NCBI RefSeq assembly: GCF_029338515.1
Contig: NZ_CP119988.1
Span: 3,348,001 to 3,412,000, forward strand
DNA: 64,000 nt
Reading direction: 5' to 3'
From: Haloglomus litoreum
Lineage (GTDB): Archaea; Halobacteriota; Halobacteria; Halobacteriales; Haloarculaceae
Part shown: positions 1 through 7,424 of the stretch, in pieces
How positions within the stretch are numbered: position 1 is the first letter of the stretch
Layout of the letters: each line of letters begins with the position of its first letter
Translations under genes and position numbers: made by a program
The notes under the pieces: generated by a model
Databases searched by the model: none
What the model saw: only the letters and a program-made list of their open reading frames with translations
What the model was told of the DNA's origin: nothing

Positions 1-331
1 CATCGAGGTCGCCCGTGACGCCGCTCATCCACGACGGGACGCCGACGGGGACCTCGTGACGGTTCGCGACGGCCGCGGAGTCGCGCTTGTGGCGGTCCAG
101 CAGGACCGCGACGCCCGCGACCCCGTCCGCGCCGGTGTCCTCGGCCAGGTCCGCGAGCCAGTCGTCGAGGTCGGGCACGTCGACGGGGTCGACGACGACG
201 AGGCCCGCCTCGGTGGCGACGGCGTGGCTCGCGCGCTGCATCTCCTCCTCGGGGAAGGGGATCCAGCTCGCGCCGCCCTCGAACCGGTTGACCTCGTTCA
301 GCGACCCCGCTCCGGATGACTTCATCGGCAT
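1..331 (-). CDS. Unidentified haloarchaeal protein, 3' end outside window
   Basis: The first 110 codons of a minus-strand gene are visible; the rest lies beyond position 1. The ATG at 331 is chosen because a TTTAACC element (355-361, minus strand) lies about 26 nt upstream, the usual spacing for a leaderless haloarchaeal transcript. A second in-frame ATG follows at 325. The protein is acidic and soluble, with a hydrophobic strand near residues 42-46 and a stretch GVAVLLDRHKRD around residues 76-87. That stretch loosely recalls metallo-beta-lactamase-like haloarchaeal proteins, but no HxHxD motif is visible in the portion present. Function unassigned. Confidence 0.6.
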   Translation of the reverse strand, partial: MPMKSSGAGSLNEVNRFEGGASWIPFPEEEMQRASHAVATEAGLVVVDPVDVPDLDDWLADLAEDTGADGVAGVAVLLDRHKRDSAAVANRHEVPVGVPSWMSGVTGDLD

Positions 332-461
332 ACCACTGGATTCGCCCGGAGCGCGGTTAAAGGGTCGTCTCCGGGCAAGCGAGCGACCTCCTCGGGGGAA
401 GCGGTGACCGCCCCCGCGAGCCCGGGGCGTGACTTAACAGGCACCCCCGCGAACGACCGGT

Positions 462-1199
462 ATGCTCTCGGGACTCGCGTGGCTGGCGCTGGAGGTCAAG
501 TACCTCGACCGGGCGGTCGAGTTCTACCGCGAGCACCTGGACCTCCCGCTCCGGCGGAAGGACGGCCGCGAGGCCGCGCTCGGGGCCGGCGAGACGGACC
601 TCCTCCTGCGCCGACCGGCCGGCGTCCCCCGCGGGGGGCTCCACACCCACTACGCCTTCTCCTGTCCCGCCGACGCGTACGACGAGTGGTGGGACCGCCT
701 CTCCGGGGACTTCGACCTCCACGAGGAGACGTTCGGCGACGTGCGGTCGCTCTACTTCTACGACACGGAGGGCAACTGCGTGGAGGTGATGGGTTGCGGG
801 GCGCCGGAGGGGCCCCAGCGAGGCGGCGAAGCCGCCGAGCGCGACCAGGGGTCGGAACCCGCCATCACGGGGCTGATGGAGGTCGTCCTGGAGGTTGAGG
901 ACCTGGCCCGGGCCGAGGAGTTCTACACCGCGCTCGGGATGGAGATCGTCGACCAGGGCGACCGGCGCAAGCGAACGCGGCTCACGGCGGGCCCGTTCGA
1001 CCTGGAACTGTGGGAGCCCCACCTCGGACTGGCCGACGCCCGCGGCGGCGTCCACGTCGACCTCGGGGCGTACGTCGACGACCCCGAGGCCGCAGCCGAC
1101 GCCGTCTGGGGCCGTGCCGACCGCATCGAGGACCTCGACTCGGGTGCCGTCCGGGTGCGGGACCCGGACGGGCACTACCTCACGTTCGTCGGGGAGTGA
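462..1199 (+). CDS. Tandem VOC-family (glyoxalase-like) protein
   Basis: This 245-residue protein contains two vicinal-oxygen-chelate modules, residues 1-110 and 134-245. Each has the beta-alpha-beta-beta-beta pattern and closes with a typical VOC end (GNCVEVMG at about 105-112, DGHYLTFVG at the C-terminus). Such pairs form one metal-binding dioxygenase, isomerase or resistance-type active site; the substrate cannot be read from sequence. A CTTAA box at 433-437 lies 26 nt before the ATG, so the transcript is probably leaderless. The inter-domain linker (residues 112-133) is encoded by a palindromic segment, described separately. The cupin gene follows 41 nt downstream on the same strand. Confidence 0.85.
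   Translation: MLSGLAWLALEVKYLDRAVEFYREHLDLPLRRKDGREAALGAGETDLLLRRPAGVPRGGLHTHYAFSCPADAYDEWWDRLSGDFDLHEETFGDVRSLYFYDTEGNCVEVMGCGAPEGPQRGGEAAERDQGSEPAITGLMEVVLEVEDLARAEEFYTALGMEIVDQGDRRKRTRLTAGPFDLELWEPHLGLADARGGVHVDLGAYVDDPEAAADAVWGRADRIEDLDSGAVRVRDPDGHYLTFVGE
812..850 (+). repeat. Palindromic segment coding the VOC inter-domain linker
   Basis: Inside the VOC gene, the DNA for linker residues about 117-129 holds GGCGGC-GAA-GCCGCC, a 6-bp perfect stem with a three-base loop, plus GC-rich flanks. Tight stems with three-base loops are also stacked between leuC and leuD. It looks like an in-frame palindromic insertion at a domain boundary. Confidence 0.4.
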
Positions 1200-1240
1200 G
1201 CCGCAGCGGGCTTTTGTCCGCGCGGCGCGAGGGAGCGGGC

Positions 1241-1780
1241 ATGGCCGACGACGCACACCCCGACCCGGACCCGCTGGACGGCGCGTACGACTACCGGCAG
1301 GTCGCGGTCGAGGACCTGCCGGACGCCCCGAACCCGACCCGCGCGAAGCGCGAGGTGGACGAGGCCGTCGGCGGGACCACCTTCGGCTACAACGTCTTCG
1401 TCGCCGAGCCCGGCGAGAAGCTGCCGTGGGGCTACCACTACCACCCGGACCACGAGGAGGTGCTGCACGTCCTCGAAGGGGAGTTGCGCGTCGAGACCGC
1501 CGAGGGCGAGCGCCGCGTCGAGGCCGGGGAGGTGCTGTTCGTCCCGCCCAATCACCCGCAGAAGGCCGTCGCCGTCGGTGACAGCCCTGCGCGGGTCATC
1601 GCCGTCGGTGCGCCGAAGGACTCGGACGGGGCCGTCATCGTCGAGCCGTGCGCGGCGTGCGGCGAGGAGACGGGTCGCGAGTTCGACTCCGTCGAGGAGG
1701 AGGGTGTGACGGTGTACGTGCTGTCGTGTGCGGGCTGCGGGGCCGAGACGGACCGGCTGCGGCCCGGTCCAGGGGAGTGA
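1241..1780 (+). CDS. Cupin protein with C-terminal zinc ribbon
   Basis: The 179-residue protein has a single small cupin barrel at about residues 45-125. Conserved metal-ligand positions are visible as HYHPDHEE (residues 66-73) and a second-motif histidine at NHP (105). Cupins of this size bind a divalent metal and often act as sugar or small-acid binding or isomerising proteins. The C-terminus adds a two-CxxC zinc-binding segment, CAAC (137-140) and CAGC (163-166), which is less usual. The ATG at 1241 gives a protein beginning MADDAHPD and lies about 25 nt after a CTTTTG element. Longer reading frames upstream overlap the VOC gene and are rejected. Confidence 0.85.
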   Translation: MADDAHPDPDPLDGAYDYRQVAVEDLPDAPNPTRAKREVDEAVGGTTFGYNVFVAEPGEKLPWGYHYHPDHEEVLHVLEGELRVETAEGERRVEAGEVLFVPPNHPQKAVAVGDSPARVIAVGAPKDSDGAVIVEPCAACGEETGREFDSVEEEGVTVYVLSCAGCGAETDRLRPGPGE

Positions 1781-1861
1781 GGGAGCTAACGGGAAGGGCA
1801 GATAACCAGATTGTTCGCGTATTTTCGGGCGTACTCCAGACGTTCGCGCCGAGAATCGAAC

Positions 1862-2182
1862 TTACAACCGGTCCGTGTCGATCTCCACGTCGGGCGGCGA
1901 CACCACCAGGAACCCCCGGAAGTGCATCAACTCGCCACCGAGTTCGCGCACGTCGCGGGCGAAGCCGGCGGCGAGTTCGTTGAGGTCGCCCTCCACGTCC
2001 AGCACCAGCACCGCGCCGTCCTGGATGGCGGCGATCCACTCCTCGGGGTCGTCGGAGCCGTCCAGCACGCCCAGTTCGACGCGGTCGAAGGCCTTCGGGG
2101 TCGGCTCGTCCATCTCCCCCTCGGCGGCCTGCAGGTCGAGGTCGCTCAGCGGCCCGCCCGTCGAGTCCGAGTCGTCGCTCAT
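1862..2182 (-). CDS. Small conserved haloarchaeal protein (DUF5779-like)
   Basis: A 106-residue acidic protein with a disordered N-terminal third followed by a compact alpha/beta domain. The pattern ELGVLDG, then EEWIAAIQDGAVLVL, then an ADVRELGG-type helix and a final strand FLVVSPP matches my memory of the haloarchaeal family DUF5779. Its fold resembles the SepF/DUF552 type, but it lacks SepF's membrane-binding amphipathic N-terminus. No catalytic residues are apparent. It is followed on the same strand, upstream in transcription, by the ferritin-like gene with a 69-nt gap. Confidence 0.75.
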   Translation of the reverse strand: MSDDSDSTGGPLSDLDLQAAEGEMDEPTPKAFDRVELGVLDGSDDPEEWIAAIQDGAVLVLDVEGDLNELAAGFARDVRELGGELMHFRGFLVVSPPDVEIDTDRL

Positions 2183-2251
2183 GACCGAGGGGTCGGGGGG
2201 GGGCGGGAAAAAGGTCGCGGCAGGGTCCGACGGGCGTCCGTCGGCGACGGT

Positions 2252-2707
2252 TCAGTCCTGCGCGTACTCCTTGCGGAAACCGCGGAACTCCGTGCGGTGG
2301 GCCTCCTCGTCCGCCAGGAGGGTCACCGCGAGGTCCTCGGTGACGGGGTCGTCCGCCGCCTCGGCGGCGTCGATGAGGTCGCGGTAGGTCGCGATGGCGT
2401 CCTCCTCGGCCTCGATGACGCCGTCGATGACGCCCAGTACGTCGGTGGTGTCCTCGGGCGGCTGGAGCGAGCCCTGGGTGGCGACGAACGCCTCGCTGCC
2501 GGGGACGTTCTCGTCGAGTTGCTTCAGTCGCTCGCCCAGCATCCGGGCGTGCTGGAGTTCCTCGTCGATGTCGAGTTCGAGGGACTCCTTGATCTCCTCG
2601 GCCCGCACGCCGTCGAGGACGATGCTGTTCGACAGGTAGTTCATGACGGTCTCGATCTCGTCCTGGTACGCCTTCTGCAGCAGCCGGGTGACCTCGTCGT
2701 CGCTCAT
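2252..2707 (-). CDS. Ferritin-like (rubrerythrin/DPS-type) di-iron protein
   Basis: The 151-residue protein is an all-helical four-helix bundle. Candidate iron ligands are E17 in YQDEIE, the EELQH motif (49-53), E99/E101 in VIEAEE and the EEAH motif (134-137), the ExxH pairs of the ferritin-like superfamily. Such proteins store iron or detoxify peroxide in the cytoplasm. The ATG at 2707 is chosen since it yields MSDDEVTRLLQ, directly leading into helix 1; a longer frame to 2809 would add an unlikely Arg/Gly-rich extension. Confidence 0.85.
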   Translation of the reverse strand: MSDDEVTRLLQKAYQDEIETVMNYLSNSIVLDGVRAEEIKESLELDIDEELQHARMLGERLKQLDENVPGSEAFVATQGSLQPPEDTTDVLGVIDGVIEAEEDAIATYRDLIDAAEAADDPVTEDLAVTLLADEEAHRTEFRGFRKEYAQD

Positions 2708-3071
2708 GCAGTTCTCCCAACGGCCTCCGGGCTTAGATGTGTGGCGGCGATTCCCTCGGGATGAGAGGACCCCGGAGGCGCCGGGGGGGCCGACGCATGG
2801 CCCGGACACGTGTCCACCCGATCGGTGCGCACCGGCCGCGCGCGAGTTTCGTTCACGGAAGAAGTTCCGGAACGTTCACCGATTTCCGATATAAACCGCC
2901 CCAGCCGTGACACGACACCACGTACCATATAAGGTCCCTCCCGTTCCCCCACACCGTTTACGTCGGGTGGTTTCCGCACGCGGGAGCGGATAGCGTCGGC
3001 CGGTGCGGTGGGCGCAGGCACTGCCGCGACGACAGTATTAAATAGCCGGGAGCATCCAGTAGCGGATAGCC
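2708..3071. other. Gene-free 364-bp region upstream of leuA
   Basis: No convincing gene in either strand. It holds several AT-rich boxes in otherwise GC-rich DNA: GATATAAACC at about 2887-2896, CATATAAGG at about 2927-2935 and TATTAAATA at 3036-3044. The last one is positioned for leuA; the others may drive the ferritin-like gene or an unseen transcript. Confidence 0.5.
3036..3044 (+). promoter_or_regulatory. TATA box of leuA
   Basis: TATTAAATA lies 28-36 nt before the ATG at 3072. In haloarchaea this predicts transcription starting at or just before that ATG, so the ATG at 3072 is probably the true translation start of leuA despite the frame break that follows. Confidence 0.6.
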
Positions 3072-4323
3072 ATGACAGGCAACACCGAGGGTTCGTCGAC
3101 TGAGTCGGCGGGTCGAGTTCTTCCAGGGCACGCTTGATTCCACTGGAGAGATAGACGAGGCACGAATTTTCGACACCACGCTGCGCGACGGTGAGCAGTC
3201 GCCACGCACGTCGTTCTCGTACGAGGACAAGCGGGAGATCGCGGACGTCCTCGACGAGATGGGCACCCACGTCATCGAGGCCGGGTTCCCCGTGAACTCC
3301 GACGCGGAGTTCGAGGCCGTGCGCGACATCGCCGATAGCACCCGCCACTCCACCGTGTGCGGGCTGGCGCGGGTCGTCGACAAGGATATCGAGGCGGCGC
3401 TGGATTCGGGCGTGGGCATGGTCCACGTCTTCTGTTCGACCAGTGACGTCCAGCTGGAGGACTCGATGCACGCTTCCCGCGAGGAGGCCGTCGAGCGCTC
3501 CGTGGACGCGGTCGAACGGGTCAAGGAGGCCGGCGCGACCTGCATGTTCTCGCCGATGGACGCCACGCGAACCGACGAGGCGTTCCTGGGCGAGGTCGTG
3601 GAGGCCGTCTCGAAGGCGGGAACGGACTGGATCAACATCCCCGACACCTGCGGGGTGGCCACGCCGCGGCGCTTCTACGACATGGTCGAGGGCGTCGTGA
3701 ACACCGCGAACGACGCGGCGGCCGAGCGGGGCCAGGGCGAGGTGTACGTGGACGTCCACACCCACGACGACTTCGGGCTGGCCGCCGCCAACGCCATCTC
3801 CGGCTACGAGGCCGGCGCGACCCAGTCGCAGGTGTCGGTCAACGGCATCGGCGAGCGCGCGGGCAACGCGGCCTACGAGGAGGTCGTGATGAGCCTCGAA
3901 TCGCTGTACGATGTCGATACGGGCATCGACACCACGCGCATCGTGGAGCTGTCCCGTATCGTCGAGGAGAAGTCCGGCATCGACGTGCCGGCCAACAAGC
4001 CCATCGTCGGCGCGAACGCGTTCAGCCACGAGTCGGGCATCCACGCCGCCGGTGTCATCGAGAACTCCGACACCTTCGAACCCGGCGTGATGACGCCGGA
4101 GATGGTCGGCGCGAAGCGCGAACTCGTCCTGGGCAAGCACACGGGGCAACACTCCGTGCGCCAGCGCCTGGAGGAGGAAGGCTTCGCCCCGACCGACGAG
4201 GAGGTCCGCGAGGTCACCCGGCGGGTGAAGGACCACGGCGCCGAGCAGGGACGGGTCACGATGGCCCACCTGAAGGAGTTCGCCCGCGAGATCGGCGTCA
4301 CCCGCGAGGAGGTCCGGGTCTAG
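3072..4323 (+). CDS. leuA: 2-isopropylmalate synthase, frameshifted near 5' end
   Basis: LeuA condenses acetyl-CoA with 2-ketoisovalerate, the first committed step to leucine. The main frame is intact from 3112 to 4323 and encodes VEFFQGTL, the catalytic IFDTTLRDGEQSP segment, the metal-binding HTHDDFG and a HESGIHA motif. It has no ATG, GTG or TTG before the ATG at 3259, which lies downstream of the catalytic arginine. The expected start, ATG 3072, opens MTGNTEGSSTESAGR but is in another frame and stops at 3135. One frame change between about 3105 and 3114 would join them into a normal protein of roughly 415 residues. This may be a real mutation, a sequencing error or, less likely, recoding. 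A citramalate-synthase role cannot be excluded. Confidence 0.85.
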
Positions 4324-4386
4324 GCCCATGCCTCCCCGTCCGGTCGCCGCGCCGAGGAGAGTTGTACGTAGCCCGCGGCCCCGGAG

Positions 4387-4400
4387 CGGCGGCGCCGCCG
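4387..4400. repeat. 14-bp perfect palindrome before the ilv promoter
   Basis: CGGCGGCGCCGCCG reads the same on both strands and lies about 35 nt upstream of the ilv TATA box. It could form a leuA-end hairpin or serve as an operator. GC-rich background makes chance occurrence possible. Confidence 0.35.
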
Positions 4401-4434
4401 TCTGCCGGACCGGCACGCACGCGACACGACAGCG

Positions 4435-4440
4435 TTTTAA
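4435..4440 (+). promoter_or_regulatory. TATA box of the ilv-leu transcript
   Basis: TTTTAA at 4435-4440 is the only AT-rich element in this stretch. A start site 22-27 nt further on falls within a few bases of the ATG at 4467, which would make the leader ORF leaderless and leave about 240 nt of transcript before ilvB. Confidence 0.5.
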
Positions 4441-4466
4441 CCACGAACGGCACTACCAAGGACGTG

Positions 4467-4562
4467 ATGACACGGCGTGTCGCAGTGGGCCGAACGCCCC
4501 AGACCAGCGACGCGACCGTGCGCCGTCTTCTCGCGATTCTGGGTATTGTAGGGGCTGCCTAG
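4467..4562 (+). CDS. Putative ilv leader peptide, 31 aa
   Basis: An ORF of 31 codons (MTRRVAVGRTPQ through LLAILGIVGAA, then TAG) sits 27 nt after a TATA box and 142 nt before ilvB. Six of the eight residues LLAILGIV are leucine, isoleucine or valine, the end products of the downstream operon. They use CTT, ATT, ATT and GTA codons, which are uncommon in this G/C-ending coding style. The stop codon lies in the loop/3' arm of a hairpin. The arrangement resembles bacterial branched-chain attenuation leaders. Translation has not been shown; it could also be a non-coding leader that happens to be open. Confidence 0.5.
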   Translation: MTRRVAVGRTPQTSDATVRRLLAILGIVGAA

Positions 4563-4566
4563 CCCC
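4551..4566 (+). promoter_or_regulatory. Hairpin overlapping the leader stop codon
   Basis: GGGGCT-GCCT-AGCCCC forms a perfect 6-bp stem with a 4-nt loop. The TAG stop of the leader ORF (4560-4562) straddles loop and 3' arm, so a ribosome at the Leu/Ile/Val codons would interfere with folding. Confidence 0.45.
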
Positions 4567-4607
4567 GACATCACCCACCCCAACCCTGTTGCCACAGTTC
4601 ACGACCA

Positions 4608-4629
4608 GTAGCGCGGATTCCCGCGCTAC
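4608..4629 (+). promoter_or_regulatory. Perfect 9-bp hairpin in the ilvB leader
   Basis: GTAGCGCGG-ATTC-CCGCGCTAC folds into a perfect 9-bp stem with a 4-nt loop between leader ORF and ilvB. No T-run follows, so it is not a classical intrinsic terminator. It could act in processing, in protein binding or as the output arm of a leader switch. Confidence 0.5.
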
Positions 4630-4691
4630 CCAGCGGATGACACGGAACCCACCGATGTACGACGGAAATCACCATCCAACGCCGGACCGAC

Positions 4692-4697
4692 GGAGGT
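4692..4697 (+). promoter_or_regulatory. Shine-Dalgarno of ilvB
   Basis: GGAGGT lies 7 nt before the ATG at 4705 and matches the 16S anti-SD. In a genome rich in leaderless genes this supports a leadered ilvB message and fixes the start. Confidence 0.65.
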
Positions 4698-4704
4698 ATC
4701 GACC

Positions 4705-6483
4705 ATGAGCAAGGAACAACCGAAGCCGGTGTCGCCCACGACGGAGACGGAGGCGACACCCGACGAGGCCGAGGCGGAGGAGGCGGCCGACCGCGGCGCC
4801 GTGACCGGGGCCGAGACGGTCGTCGAGGCGATGGAGAACGCCGGCGTCGAGTACCTGTTCGGCGTGCAGGGCGGCGCCATCATGCCGGTCTACGACGCGC
4901 TGTACGACTCGGAGATGACCCACATCACGATGGCCCACGAGCAGGGCGCCGCCCACGCGGCCGACGCGTACGGCATCGTGACGGGCGAGCCCGGGGTGTG
5001 TATGGCCACCTCGGGGCCGGGCGCGACCAACCTCGTCACGGGGCTGGCCGACTCCAACATGGACTCGGACCCGGTCGTCGCGCTGACGGGGCAGGTCCCG
5101 ACGGACTTCGTCGGGAGCGACGCCTTCCAGGAGACCGACACCATCGGCGTCACCCGCCCCATCACGAAGGAGAACACGTTCGCGTCCAGCCCGGACGAGG
5201 TCGGGACGGACGTGAGCGAGGCGTTCGCGCTCGCGGCCGAGGGCCGCCAGGGCCCGACGCTGGTCGACCTGCCCAAGGACGTCACCAAGGGCGAGACCGA
5301 GCGCCGGCCGGGCGCGCCGAAGACGCCGAAGACGTACGACCCGCCCGAGCGCGCCGACCCCGGGGCCGTCCGTGACGCGGCCGACGTGCTCGCGAACGCC
5401 GAGCGACCCGTCATCCTCGCGGGTGGCGGCGTCATCAAGGCCGACGCCAGCAGCGAGCTGCGCGAGTTCGCGATGGAGCACGAGATCCCGGTCATCACGA
5501 CGATGCCGGCCATCGGCGCGTTCCCCGAGGACCACGAGCTGTCGCTGGAGTGGGCCGGGATGCACGGCACCGGCTACGCGAACATGGCCATCACGAACTG
5601 CGACGCCATGTTCGCCGTCGGCACCCGCTTCGACGACCGCCTGACCGGCGGCATCGAGACGTTCGCGCCCGACGCGGACATCATCCACGCCGACATCGAC
5701 CCGGCCGAGATATCGAAGAACGTCGAGGCCGACTACGCCCTGCTGGGTGACGCCGCACACGTCATCAGCCAGGTCCACGAGGCGATGCCGACCGCGCCCG
5801 ACTGCGAGGCGTGGCGCGACACCTGCCAGCAGTGGAAGCAGGAGTACCCGATGGACTACTCCGCGCCCGAGGACGAACCCGTCAAACCGCAGTTCGTCGT
5901 CGAGGCGTACGACGAGGCCACCGACGACGACACCGTCGTGACGACGGGCGTCGGCCAGCACCAGATGTGGGCGTGCCAGTACTGGACGTTCACGCAGCCG
6001 CGCACGTGGGTCTCCAGCCACGGGCTGGGGACGATGGGCTACGGCCTGCCCTCGGCCATCGGCGCGCGGCTCGGCGCCGACGACGACCAGACGGTCGTCT
6101 GCTTCGACGGCGACGGCTCCTTCCTGATGACGCTGCAGGAGCTGTCCGTCGCGGTCCGCGAGGACATGGACATCACCGTCGTCGTCCTCAACAACGCCGC
6201 GGTCGGGATGGTCCGGCAGTGGCAGGACGCCTTCTTCGAGAAGCGCCGCATGGCCTCCGAGTACCCCTGGGTGCCGGAGTTCGACACCCTCGCCGAGGCG
6301 TTCGGCGCGAAGGGCTTCCGCGTGGACACCTACGAGGAGCTCCCCGACGTGGTGGAGGCCTCGCTCGAGTACGACGGCCCGAGCGTCGTCGACGTCCACA
6401 TCGACCCCGAGGAGAACGTCTACCCGATGGTCCCGAGCGGCGGAGACAACGGACTCTTTGCCCTCTCGGAGGACCAGCTATGA
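4705..6483 (+). CDS. ilvB: Acetolactate synthase large (catalytic) subunit
   Basis: IlvB uses thiamine diphosphate to join two pyruvates (to acetolactate, for valine/leucine) or pyruvate and 2-ketobutyrate (for isoleucine). The 592-residue protein shows all three domains of the family: N-terminal PYR with the catalytic glutamate at HEQGAAHAAD (E79), a central domain with GGGVIKAD near 235-242, and the C-terminal PP domain with the GDGSF...NN thiamine-binding motif at about 471-498. The first 33 residues are an acidic extension. Its TGA overlaps the ATG of ilvN by two bases (ATGA), so the subunits are translationally coupled. Confidence 0.95.
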   Translation: MSKEQPKPVSPTTETEATPDEAEAEEAADRGAVTGAETVVEAMENAGVEYLFGVQGGAIMPVYDALYDSEMTHITMAHEQGAAHAADAYGIVTGEPGVCMATSGPGATNLVTGLADSNMDSDPVVALTGQVPTDFVGSDAFQETDTIGVTRPITKENTFASSPDEVGTDVSEAFALAAEGRQGPTLVDLPKDVTKGETERRPGAPKTPKTYDPPERADPGAVRDAADVLANAERPVILAGGGVIKADASSELREFAMEHEIPVITTMPAIGAFPEDHELSLEWAGMHGTGYANMAITNCDAMFAVGTRFDDRLTGGIETFAPDADIIHADIDPAEISKNVEADYALLGDAAHVISQVHEAMPTAPDCEAWRDTCQQWKQEYPMDYSAPEDEPVKPQFVVEAYDEATDDDTVVTTGVGQHQMWACQYWTFTQPRTWVSSHGLGTMGYGLPSAIGARLGADDDQTVVCFDGDGSFLMTLQELSVAVREDMDITVVVLNNAAVGMVRQWQDAFFEKRRMASEYPWVPEFDTLAEAFGAKGFRVDTYEELPDVVEASLEYDGPSVVDVHIDPEENVYPMVPSGGDNGLFALSEDQL

Positions 6484-7424
6484 GCAGCGACGGAACCCCG
6501 CCCCGCGCCGAGCGCGAGGCCGAGGACCGCAAGGGCGGCCTGCACGGGCCCGAGCCGAGCGAGCGGATGCGGCCGGTCGGCCGCCGGAACTCGCAGGGTA
6601 TCCGCATCGACCCCGAGGCCGAGGCCGAACACCAGCCCCGCCGGACGGTCATGACCGCGCTCGTGGAGAACGAGCCGGGCGTGCTGTCGCGCGTCTCGGG
6701 GCTGTTCAGCCGCCGGCAGTTCAACATCGAGTCGCTCACCGTGGGACCGACCCAGGAGGACGACTACTCCCGGATCACCATCGCCGTCGAGGAGCCGGAC
6801 CCGAACATCGACCAGATCGAGAAGCAGCTGAGCAAGCTCGTCCCGGTCGTGAGTGCCCGGGAACTGGACGGCCAGCCGGTGGCCCGCGAGCTGGTGTTGC
6901 TGAAGGTGAACGGCGAGGAACCCGACAAGGTCCACGCCATCACCGAGATGTACAACGGGACGACGCTCGACGCCGGGCCCCGCACGATCACGGTCCAGAT
7001 CACCGGCGACGAGGGGAAGATCGACGACGCCATCGACGCCTACGAGCAGTTCGGCATCCGCGAGATCGCCCGGACCGGCCAGGCCGCGCTGGCCCGCGGC
7101 GAGACCGCCACGGCGCCCAACGACGCCATCGCCGTGACGGACGGGAGCGGCACGGACGCCCGAGAGGGCGACGAGTCCGCGGTAACCGCACCCGCGAACG
7201 ACGCGGACGCGCCGGACCCCGAGTACGAGCGCCCCGCGGTCACGGCGCCCGCCAATCAGGAGGCGGCGGTCGACGCGCCCGCAAACCGCGAGCGCGTCGT
7301 CTCCGTGCCGGCCAACGAGACGGTGACCGACGAGGCGAGCGACGACGAGACGAGCGACGACGAGGCGAATACTGACGGGACCGCGCACGACGAGGGCGCG
7401 GCCGACGAGGTGGTTGACGAATGA
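6480..7424 (+). CDS. ilvN: Acetolactate synthase small (regulatory) subunit
   Basis: IlvN binds IlvB, stimulates it and usually confers valine feedback inhibition. The 314-residue protein has an N-terminal acidic tail, an ACT domain (about 57-130; [14 protein letters not shown] and FNIESLTVG visible) and the C-terminal ACT-like domain of the family to about residue 205. It is longer than typical IlvN because of a roughly 105-residue acidic C-terminal tail. That tail holds four copies of a (A/V)V-x-x-PAN motif (AVTAPAN twice, AVDAPAN, VVSVPAN) before an Asp/Glu-rich end. Start and stop overlap ilvB and ilvC as ATGA on both sides. Confidence 0.95.
   Translation: MSSDGTPPRAEREAEDRKGGLHGPEPSERMRPVGRRNSQGIRIDPEAEAEHQPRRTVMTALVENEPGVLSRVSGLFSRRQFNIESLTVGPTQEDDYSRITIAVEEPDPNIDQIEKQLSKLVPVVSARELDGQPVARELVLLKVNGEEPDKVHAITEMYNGTTLDAGPRTITVQITGDEGKIDDAIDAYEQFGIREIARTGQAALARGETATAPNDAIAVTDGSGTDAREGDESAVTAPANDADAPDPEYERPAVTAPANQEAAVDAPANRERVVSVPANETVTDEASDDETSDDEANTDGTAHDEGAADEVVDE

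Noticed and set aside
3132-3138. Programmed +1 frameshift at GCT TGA in leuA
   Set aside because: A slip there would omit VEFFQGTL, which belongs to the conserved N-terminus; the frame change must lie before 3112, where no slippery motif is visible.
2704-4416. 570-codon open frame opposite leuA
   Set aside because: Long antisense frames arise from GC-rich third positions in real genes. Its residues are Arg/Val/His-rich and lack any domain; leuA motifs are on the plus strand.
4608-4629. Classical intrinsic terminator before ilvB
   Set aside because: A strong hairpin is present, but no T-tract follows and archaeal termination relies on T-runs; it is recorded as a structural element instead.
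4669-6399. 576-codon open frame opposite ilvB
   Set aside because: Same codon-bias shadow; no recognisable domain, no promoter, and ilvB covers it.
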